Shown: positions 1-5,302 of the stretch, in pieces
Layout of the letters: every line of letters starts with the position of its first letter
Numbering within the stretch: the first letter of the stretch is position 1
NCBI GenBank assembly: GCA_964429875.1
Contig: CAYSDL010000070.1
Span: forward strand, 1-5,302
DNA length: 5,302 nucleotides
Direction: 5' to 3'
Source: CAYSDL01 sp964429875
GTDB lineage: Bacteria > Fidelibacterota > Marinisomatia > SCGC-AAA003-L08 > D37C17
Translations under genes and position numbers: made by a program
Notes under the pieces: model-generated
Seen by the model: only the letters and a program-made list of their open reading frames with translations
What the model was told of the DNA's origin: nothing
Database searches by the model: none

Positions 1-3
1 GTG

Positions 4-78
<75 letters not shown>

Positions 79-90
79 ATTAAATATTTA

Positions 91-2412
91 TTACATATCT
101 AAAGCTAATTTTATAACTTCTTCTACTTCTTTAACAAAAGTTATTTTTAAATCTTTTTTTACTTTATCAGGTATTTCCTCTAAATCTTTCTTATTTAAAT
201 AAGGTACGATAATTTGTTTTAATCCTGATCTATGAGCAGCAGTTGATTTTTCTTTTAACCCTCCAATAGGTAAAACATTACCTCTAAGTGATATTTCTCC
301 CGTCATACCAAGAAAATCTTTCAAAGGTTTATCTGTTAACAAAGAAACTATTGAAGTAACCATAGCAACTCCTGCAGATGGGCCATCTTTAGGGATTGCT
401 CCAGCTGGGACATGTATATGAATATCATATTTTTTATAAAATGATGGATCAATTTTAAATTTTGATGCATTTGATCTAATATAAGAGAAAGCAGCTTGTG
501 CAGACTCTTTCATCACATCACCAAGTTTTCCTGTTAACTTCAAAGCTCCTTTGCCTGGCATTTTTGAAGCTTCTATAAATAAAATATCTCCTCCAAAAGC
601 TGTCCATGCAAGTCCTACAACAACTCCCGGTTTGCTACATCTTTCTGCAACATCTGAGTGGAAGATTTTTGCACCCAAGTATTCATGAACTTCTTCTGGT
701 GTTACATTAACTTTTTTCTTATCTCCAACTGCAATATCTCTTGCAACTTTTCTACATACATTAGCTAATTGTCTTTCTAAGTTCCTTACACCAGCTTCTC
801 TTGTGTACGATTCGATAAGCAATGAAATTGCTTCATCCTTGAATTTAATTTCAGATTTTTTTAATCCATGTTCAAAAATAGTCTTAGGAAGTAAGTGTCT
901 TTTTGATATTTCTAACTTTTCATCATGTATATAACCAGTAAACTCTAAGATTTCCATTCTATCAAGTAAAGGCCCAGGAATCTGATCTACTCTATTTGCA
1001 GTTGTAATAAACATAACATTTGATAAATCAAAGTCAACCTCTAAATAATGATCATTAAATGAAAAATTTTGCTCTGGATCCAAAACTTCAAGCAATGCAC
1101 TGGAAGGATCTCCTCTAAAATCCATACCAAGTTTATCAATTTCATCTAACATGAAAATTGGATTTTTTGTACCCGCTTTTTTCAAGCTAGCGATTATTCT
1201 TCCTGGAAGAGCTCCTATATAAGTTCTTCTATGGCCTCTGATCTCAGCTTCATCCCTAACACCGCCAAGTGAAATTCTTACAAACTCCCTCCCCATAGAT
1301 TTTGCGATATCTCTACCGATAGAAGTTTTACCTGTACCTGGAGGGCCTGCAAAACATAAAATTGGACTTTTAATTTTATCACCTTTCTTACTTCGTGATC
1401 TTTTTAAATTTCTAACAGCAAGATGCTCAACTATTCTTTCTTTAATTTTCTTTAATCCATAATGATCTTCATTAAGAATTTCACCTGCTCTTTTTATATC
1501 TTCGTTATCTTTACTTTCCTTATTCCATGGAAGTTCAACAAGCCAGTCAAGATATGTTCTTGTTACTGTATATTCTGGAGAATGAGTAGGTATTTTACAG
1601 AGCCTTGCTATTTCTTTATCAGCAACCTTCTTAACCTCTTTAGGCATTTTTGCCTTTTTAATTTTTTCTTCTAATTCTTTTATTTCAATATTTGATTCAT
1701 CTTCACCTAGTTCCTTCTTAATAGCTTTCATTTGCTCTCTTAGATAATATTCTTTCTGTGATTTTGAAATTTCATCCTGAACATCAGATTGGATTTTATC
1801 ACCAAGCTCAAGTCTTTGAACTTCTTTATTTATTACAACAAGAGCTTTCTGAACCTTTTCTTTAATATCAAATTCTTCAAGAATGCTTTGCTTTTCTGCC
1901 GTCTGTATATTCATAACAGAGACTGCCTTATCAGCAAGCCTAGAAGGTTCTTTAATATTAACTAAAAGATTAGATTGCTCCTCTGATAGATATGGTGCGA
2001 TATCTATAAGATTAGAAAACATTGTTTTAAGATTTTCACATAATGCATCCATCTCTACTGTATCAGACATTTTTTCTTCAACATCAATGAATGTTCCTGT
2101 AAAATATGGACTTGATTGTGAATATTTATCTATTTTTATTCTTCTAATTCCTTTTACAATAGCTGATTTTGAATTATCTGGCATTCCAAAAACCTTCATA
2201 ACTGTCGCTAGTGTACCAAACTCATAAAAATCTTTATCTTTAGGATTTTCTACATTCCCATCTCTTTGCGCAACTACAATAATCTGTTTTTCATCAGACT
2301 TAGACACATCATCGATCAGTTTTAAGGATTGTTTTCTTCCTATATATATTGGAATAATTTGATTTGGAAATAATACCGTATTTCTTAATGGTAAAACTGG
2401 ATAAGATTTCAT
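91..2412 (-). CDS. lon: ATP-dependent Lon protease (endopeptidase La)
   Basis: This is a full-length 773-residue LonA, close to the 784 of E. coli, with no frameshift. Lon is a cytoplasmic homohexamer that unfolds and degrades misfolded proteins and selected regulators using ATP. The substrate-binding N domain (about 1-200) opens with PVLPLRN and is followed by a charged helical stretch (about 200-255). The AAA+ module has Walker A GPPGTGKT (356-363), Walker B IFMLDEID (419-426) and a sensor-2 region REAGVRNLER (538-547). The C-terminal S16 protease domain carries PKDGPSAG (675-682) with nucleophile Ser679, and GGLKEK with Lys722, the catalytic Ser-Lys dyad. The ATG start is well supported: an AAGGA Shine-Dalgarno sits 5 bases upstream and an in-frame TAA lies at 2431-2433. 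A 90-base gap separates it from lipA and holds a promoter candidate; no CIRCE-like heat-shock operator was seen there. Confidence 0.98.
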   Translation of the reverse strand: MKSYPVLPLRNTVLFPNQIIPIYIGRKQSLKLIDDVSKSDEKQIIVVAQRDGNVENPKDKDFYEFGTLATVMKVFGMPDNSKSAIVKGIRRIKIDKYSQSSPYFTGTFIDVEEKMSDTVEMDALCENLKTMFSNLIDIAPYLSEEQSNLLVNIKEPSRLADKAVSVMNIQTAEKQSILEEFDIKEKVQKALVVINKEVQRLELGDKIQSDVQDEISKSQKEYYLREQMKAIKKELGEDESNIEIKELEEKIKKAKMPKEVKKVADKEIARLCKIPTHSPEYTVTRTYLDWLVELPWNKESKDNEDIKRAGEILNEDHYGLKKIKERIVEHLAVRNLKRSRSKKGDKIKSPILCFAGPPGTGKTSIGRDIAKSMGREFVRISLGGVRDEAEIRGHRRTYIGALPGRIIASLKKAGTKNPIFMLDEIDKLGMDFRGDPSSALLEVLDPEQNFSFNDHYLEVDFDLSNVMFITTANRVDQIPGPLLDRMEILEFTGYIHDEKLEISKRHLLPKTIFEHGLKKSEIKFKDEAISLLIESYTREAGVRNLERQLANVCRKVARDIAVGDKKKVNVTPEEVHEYLGAKIFHSDVAERCSKPGVVVGLAWTAFGGDILFIEASKMPGKGALKLTGKLGDVMKESAQAAFSYIRSNASKFKIDPSFYKKYDIHIHVPAGAIPKDGPSAGVAMVTSIVSLLTDKPLKDFLGMTGEISLRGNVLPIGGLKEKSTAAHRSGLKQIIVPYLNKKDLEEIPDKVKKDLKITFVKEVEEVIKLALDM

Positions 2413-2417
2413 TTTTT

Positions 2418-2422
2418 TCCTT
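2418..2422 (-). promoter_or_regulatory. Shine-Dalgarno site of lon
   Basis: On the minus strand AAGGA lies 5 bases before the lon ATG, separated by a run of A. It fits the anti-Shine-Dalgarno of 16S rRNA and, with the in-frame stop at 2431-2433, fixes the start at 2412. A clear site like this is uncommon in typical Bacteroidota, which bears on the taxonomic guess. Confidence 0.75.
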
Positions 2423-2460
2423 AAAATATATTAATTAAAAACTATTTAAATCATATTCTG

Positions 2461-2491
2461 CAAAGATAATGCCAAATTACAATTCATGCAA
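2461..2491 (-). promoter_or_regulatory. Candidate promoter for lon
   Basis: In the 90-base gap between lipA and lon, the minus strand reads TTG (2491-2489), then 20 bases, then TATCTTTG (2468-2461). This matches the Bacteroidota/Flavobacterium primary-sigma pattern TTG-N17-23-TAnnTTTG exactly. The same bases also read as a weak classical sigma-70 promoter, TTGCAT-N17-TATCTT, with 3 of 6 and 4 of 6 consensus matches and an ideal spacer. A start a few bases downstream would give a leader of roughly 40-50 nt before the lon ATG. The position in the only sizeable gap of the cluster supports separate transcription of lon. AT-rich sequence gives chance matches, so this is a candidate only; TATGAT at 2450-2455 is another possible -10 but has no good -35. 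Confidence 0.4.
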
Positions 2492-2502
2492 GAATGTCAT
2501 AC

Positions 2503-3390
2503 TCAATTTACTTTCAAATATTTTCTTGCCTGTTCATCTGCATGATAAGATGATCTAACAAGAGGTCCTGACTCCACAACACTAAACCCAATTTCTAGTC
2601 CATATTTTTTATACTGCTTAAACATATCTGGATTAACATATCTGTCAACTTTTAAATTATTTTTCGTTGGCTGGAGATATTGCCCCACATTAAATATTTC
2701 TACCCCTATTTCTCTAATTGTATCCATTGTATAAAAGACTTCATCATCAGTTTCTCCAAGACCAACCATCATACCTGTTTTTGTAAGCATATTATTTTCA
2801 ACAGAATATTTTAAAACTTTCAGAGTTCTATTCCAATCTGACTGAGTTCTTACTTTCTTTGAAATTCTTTCAACACATTCTACATTATGAGAAAAAATAT
2901 CAGGGTTAGCAGAAAAAACAGTATCTAAGGATGGCTTATATCCTCTAAAATCTGGTGTTAAAACCTCAATTGTACAATCAGGGGATAGTCTTCTTATTTC
3001 TTTAATTGTATTTTTCCAGATAATTGATCCATAATCATCTTTTAGATCATCTCTATCAACTGAGGTTATAACTACATGTCTTAATTCTAATGTTTTTACA
3101 AGATTAGCAACTCTAAGTGGCTCTTTAATATCAGCAATAAGAGGTTTTCCCGTTTTTACAGAACAAAACCCGCATGCACGTGTACAGGTATCACCAAGTA
3201 TCATTACCGTTGCAGTTCTATTGTTCCAGCACTCATAAATGTTTGGACATCTGGCCTCTTCGCATACTGTATGTAAATCATTAGACTGCATTAGCTTCTT
3301 CATATCTTGATAGTCTGCTGATGTATTTAACTTAATCTTAAGCCAATCTGGCTTTCTTGCAGTGTTTTCTTGAACTTTAATCAACTTCAA
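2503..3390 (-). CDS. lipA: Lipoyl synthase (radical SAM)
   Basis: LipA inserts two sulfur atoms at C6 and C8 of an octanoyl group already attached to a carrier-domain lysine, producing the lipoyl cofactor of 2-oxo acid dehydrogenases and the glycine cleavage H protein. The 295-residue length is normal for the family. The auxiliary [4Fe-4S] cluster that is sacrificed as sulfur donor is ligated by C43, C48 and C54 (CEEARC...YEC). The radical SAM cluster is ligated by C69, C73 and C76 in CTRACGFC (CX3CX2C). The C-terminal RSSYHADE supplies the serine ligand of the auxiliary cluster, most likely Ser281 by alignment with E. coli Ser308. The start is TTG: an in-frame TAA at 3400-3402 excludes upstream starts, the next ATG is only at residue 30, and a strong AAGGAAGGG lies just upstream. 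It overlaps the E2 stop by four bases (TTGA), implying translational coupling to its own substrate protein. No lipB or lplA lies in the window. Confidence 0.97.
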   Translation of the reverse strand: MKLIKVQENTARKPDWLKIKLNTSADYQDMKKLMQSNDLHTVCEEARCPNIYECWNNRTATVMILGDTCTRACGFCSVKTGKPLIADIKEPLRVANLVKTLELRHVVITSVDRDDLKDDYGSIIWKNTIKEIRRLSPDCTIEVLTPDFRGYKPSLDTVFSANPDIFSHNVECVERISKKVRTQSDWNRTLKVLKYSVENNMLTKTGMMVGLGETDDEVFYTMDTIREIGVEIFNVGQYLQPTKNNLKVDRYVNPDMFKQYKKYGLEIGFSVVESGPLVRSSYHADEQARKYLKVN

Positions 3391-4658
3391 ATCCCTTCCT
3401 TATTAAAAGATTCTAGAAGATTTTTAATTCGGGATAAAAATTTAGTTCCATAAGCACCATCAATCAATCTATGATCATATGCAAGTGTTAAGTACATCAT
3501 GCTTCTAGAAACGATAACATCACCAAATTCTGTCTCTTTTACTACAGGCCTTTTGTGTATGGATCCTACACTTAGAAGACCAACATTAGGCTGATTAATA
3601 ATTCCCATGCCAAAAAGACTTCCAAATATTCCAGGATTTGTAATTGTAAATGTTGATCCAAGGGCATCATCTGGAGATAGAGTATTGTTTCTAGCTCTAA
3701 CAGCAAGATCATTTGTTGAACGAGCTATACCAAGAAAATTTAGCTCTTCTGATCGTTTTATTACAGGAACAATCAAATTATCATCAGGAAGTGCTACAGC
3801 GACACCCACATTAATATTTTGATTAAATTTTATGTTTTCATCTTCCACAAATGCATTCATAAGTGGAAATTCCTGAATAGCTCTTATAGCTGCATCTATA
3901 ATAAAAGGCGTGTATGTCAAAGGAGTTTTATATTTTTCTTCAAAACTACTTTTATGTGCATTTCTATATGTAACTATATTTGTCATATCAACTTCAGATG
4001 TCGAATATACATGTACTGAAGTTTCTCTTGATAATTTCATGTGTTTTGCTATTACTTTTCTTACATGGTCCATTGGTTCAACTTTATCCACGAGATGATA
4101 TTTGTTAGATTCACTGCCAATAAATTCAGGTCTCTCTTCTACTATTGAACCAGGATGCCTTTTATTTATATAATTTAATATATCAGTTTTATTGACTCTA
4201 CCATTAGTCCCTGATCCTGAGATTGTATCAAGATCTGCTAAAGAAATGTTTTCTTTTTTAGCAATAGATCTAACAAGAGGGGAATAAAAACGCGTACTTT
4301 TGTTATTATTTGATATATTCTCTACTTTAGTTTCTATTTTTTCTACAACAGGTTTTGGTATTACAACTTCTTCTTTTGGCTTATCACTAACAGTTGCATC
4401 AATCTTTTTGACCGGATCTCCTTTACCACCAATCCTCGCAATAACCTCACCAACAGCAACAACATCATTTACTTTATATAATATTTCAGTTATTTTACCT
4501 TCTGCAGGAGATGGAACCTCAGAGTCTACTTTATCAGTTGAAATTTCAAGAAGAGTTTCATCTTTAGCAATTGTCTGTCCAACTGTTTTCTTCCATTCAA
4601 GAATAGTTCCTTCTGTAATAGATTCACCTAATTTTGGCATTATAACATCTACTGACAT
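3387..4658 (-). CDS. 2-oxo acid dehydrogenase E2, dihydrolipoyl acyltransferase
   Basis: This is a complete 423-residue E2, the core of a pyruvate- or branched-chain 2-oxo acid dehydrogenase complex. It accepts the acyl group from E1 on its lipoyl arm and passes it to CoA. Domains in order: one N-terminal lipoyl domain (about 1-77) with the lipoylated Lys43 in STDKVDS; a flexible linker rich in K, V, P and E (about 80-122); a peripheral subunit-binding domain (about 124-163, YSPLVRSIAKKE to GTNGRVNKTDI) that docks E1 or E3; and the catalytic trimer-forming domain (about 190-420) ending in DHRLIDG (395-401), with catalytic His396 and Asp400. The ATG is supported by GGAG 5 bases upstream and an in-frame TAA at 4671-4673. 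It lies 15 bases after E1 and overlaps lipA by four. An alpha/beta-type E1 partner makes 2-oxoglutarate an unlikely substrate, but pyruvate versus branched-chain acids cannot be settled from this window, so no symbol is given. Confidence 0.93.
   Translation of the reverse strand: MSVDVIMPKLGESITEGTILEWKKTVGQTIAKDETLLEISTDKVDSEVPSPAEGKITEILYKVNDVVAVGEVIARIGGKGDPVKKIDATVSDKPKEEVVIPKPVVEKIETKVENISNNNKSTRFYSPLVRSIAKKENISLADLDTISGSGTNGRVNKTDILNYINKRHPGSIVEERPEFIGSESNKYHLVDKVEPMDHVRKVIAKHMKLSRETSVHVYSTSEVDMTNIVTYRNAHKSSFEEKYKTPLTYTPFIIDAAIRAIQEFPLMNAFVEDENIKFNQNINVGVAVALPDDNLIVPVIKRSEELNFLGIARSTNDLAVRARNNTLSPDDALGSTFTITNPGIFGSLFGMGIINQPNVGLLSVGSIHKRPVVKETEFGDVIVSRSMMYLTLAYDHRLIDGAYGTKFLSRIKNLLESFNKEGI
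3393..3401 (-). promoter_or_regulatory. Shine-Dalgarno site fixing the TTG start of lipA
   Basis: The minus strand reads AAGGAAGGG here, inside the last codons of the E2 gene. The AAGGA core ends 6 bases before the TTG start at 3390. The in-frame TAA at 3400-3402 overlaps this site, so TTG is the first possible start. The strong site probably compensates for the weak start codon, together with ribosomes terminating at the overlapping E2 TGA. Confidence 0.75.
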
Positions 4659-4663
4659 ACGTT

Positions 4664-4667
4664 CTCC
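4664..4667 (-). promoter_or_regulatory. Shine-Dalgarno site of the E2 gene
   Basis: GGAG on the minus strand lies 5 bases before the ATG at 4658, within the 15-base gap after the E1 stop codon. The tight spacing and lack of room for a promoter or terminator show that E1 and E2 are one transcription unit. Confidence 0.7.
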
Positions 4668-4673
4668 ACTTTA

Positions 4674-5302
4674 TTAAAATTCCATAATTTCCTGGATCGC
4701 CTGAATTATCCAGTCTGTTTGAACTAAAATTTCATTTTCTAAGATAGAAGAATATGCAACAGGTGAATCTTTAGAAGCTACCCTTTTTATTGGGGCATCT
4801 AAAAACTCGAAGCCTTTTTCTACTACCTGTGAAGCTATTTCACTACCAAATCCACTCGTAATATTATCTTCATGAGCTATAATTAATCTATTTGTCTTTT
4901 CTATTGATTTTAAAATAGTATTCATATCAAGTGGATTTAATGTTCTAAGATCAATAATTTCAATCGAATAATTAAGATCTCGTTGTGCTTCTATACTTTT
5001 TTGAACTAAAGCTCCCCAGGTTACAATCGTCAAATCTTCACCTGCATTAACAATATTTGCTTTTCCAAACTCCAAAAGATAATTTTCATCTGGCTCATCT
5101 GAAGATGCAAATCCCTGTCTGTATAAACCTTTATGTTCTAAAAACAAGACGGGATCATTCATCCAACATGCTGCCTTAAGAAGTCCTTTTGCATCTGATG
5201 CATTAGAAGGAAAAGCTATTCTAATTCCAGGTAAATGAGTAAAAAATCCATCAATACTTTGGCTATGACACAGAGCTCCATGAATATATCCACCAATAGG
5301 AA
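4674..5302 (-). CDS. 2-oxo acid dehydrogenase E1, beta-type region (5' end outside window)
   Basis: The last 208 codons of an E1 beta subunit or fused alpha/beta E1. E1 is the thiamine-diphosphate enzyme that decarboxylates the 2-oxo acid and reductively acylates the E2 lipoyl arm. An ATG at 5162 is internal: the frame stays open to the window edge, and the codons upstream of it encode family-conserved sequence (PIGGYIHGALCHSQSIDGFF, then THLPGIRIAFPSNASDAKGL). Visible residue 12 is the His of the HSQS motif, the conserved active-site region of E1 beta. The end of the pyrimidine-binding transketolase-like domain is followed by a transketolase C-terminal domain with TWGALVQ, DLRTLNPLD (visible residues about 117-125) and HEDNITSGFG (about 143-152). 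The protein ends at EF-TAA, 15 bases before E2. The best remembered resemblance is to fused alpha/beta E1 proteins of Bacteroidota and relatives; whether this one is fused cannot be seen here. Pyruvate or a branched-chain 2-oxo acid is the likely substrate. Confidence 0.93.
   Translation of the reverse strand, partial: PIGGYIHGALCHSQSIDGFFTHLPGIRIAFPSNASDAKGLLKAACWMNDPVLFLEHKGLYRQGFASSDEPDENYLLEFGKANIVNAGEDLTIVTWGALVQKSIEAQRDLNYSIEIIDLRTLNPLDMNTILKSIEKTNRLIIAHEDNITSGFGSEIASQVVEKGFEFLDAPIKRVASKDSPVAYSSILENEILVQTDWIIQAIQEIMEF

Noticed and set aside
81..90. Perfect 10-bp palindrome TAAATATTTA between lon and the tRNA gene
   Set aside because: It is made only of A and T, has no loop and no adjacent U-tract, so it cannot act as a convincing terminator; such palindromes arise easily in AT-rich DNA.
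79..125. AT-rich -10-like strings in the end of lon that could drive the tRNA gene
   Set aside because: Several TATA-like strings occur but none has a -35 partner at proper spacing, so no promoter can be singled out.
2478..2500. Imperfect hairpin just after the lipA stop codon (ACATTC pairing with GAATTGT around TTGCAT)
   Set aside because: About six mostly A-T pairs with a bulge and no following T-run; too weak for a terminator, and it overlaps the promoter candidate.
1462..4677. Six plus-strand open frames of 62-125 codons at 1462-1674, 1883-2227, 3607-3822, 3819-4019, 3910-4098 and 4300-4677
   Set aside because: All lie antisense within lon or the E2 gene, are rich in F, C, I and S as expected for reverse-strand shadows of AT-rich genes, and match no recognisable family.
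4674..5162. A 162-residue protein starting at the ATG at 5162 as a stand-alone gene
   Set aside because: The same frame continues without a stop to the window edge and encodes conserved E1 beta sequence upstream, so this ATG is an internal methionine.

Overview
This AT-rich window (roughly one third G+C by eye) is a compact block of bacterial housekeeping genes. Everything real lies on the minus strand, so transcription runs from high to low coordinates. In that order the genes are: the 3' part of a 2-oxo acid dehydrogenase E1 beta-type gene (cut by the window edge), the E2 lipoyl acyltransferase gene, lipA (lipoyl synthase), lon (ATP-dependent protease La), and a tRNA-Val(UAC) gene. No mobile element, CRISPR array, prophage, toxin-antitoxin or defence gene is visible, and no gene-free stretch exceeds about 90 bases.

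Region by region: E1 (4674-5302) and E2 (3387-4658) are separated by 15 bases. E2 and lipA (2503-3390) overlap by four bases in a TTGA stop/start, with lipA using a TTG start. These three form a tight operon with a clear logic: E1 decarboxylates a 2-oxo acid and loads the acyl group onto the lipoyl arm of E2, and LipA inserts the sulfur atoms that turn the octanoylated E2 lysine into that lipoyl arm. After a 90-base gap, which holds the best promoter candidate in the window, comes lon (91-2412). The tRNA-Val gene (4-78) starts 12 bases after the lon stop codon, leaving no room for a terminator between them.

Organism: a low-GC, probably free-living Gram-negative bacterium. The E1 segment resembles, from memory, the 2-oxo acid dehydrogenase E1 proteins of the Bacteroidota/Marinimicrobia (FCB) side of the tree, where alpha and beta parts are often fused. 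The gap upstream of lon also contains a match to the Bacteroidota promoter pattern TTG-N20-TAnnTTTG. Clear Shine-Dalgarno sequences in front of E2, lipA and lon argue against a typical Bacteroidota member. A marine Marinimicrobia (SAR406)-like genome is a reasonable guess. A low-GC alphaproteobacterium is an alternative, because lon and tRNA-Val are also near neighbours in that class. The assignment is inference only.

I found no convincing evidence of an undescribed system. The points worth a second look are modest: the promoter type, the TTG/TTGA coupling, the lon-tRNA junction, and the possible fused E1.
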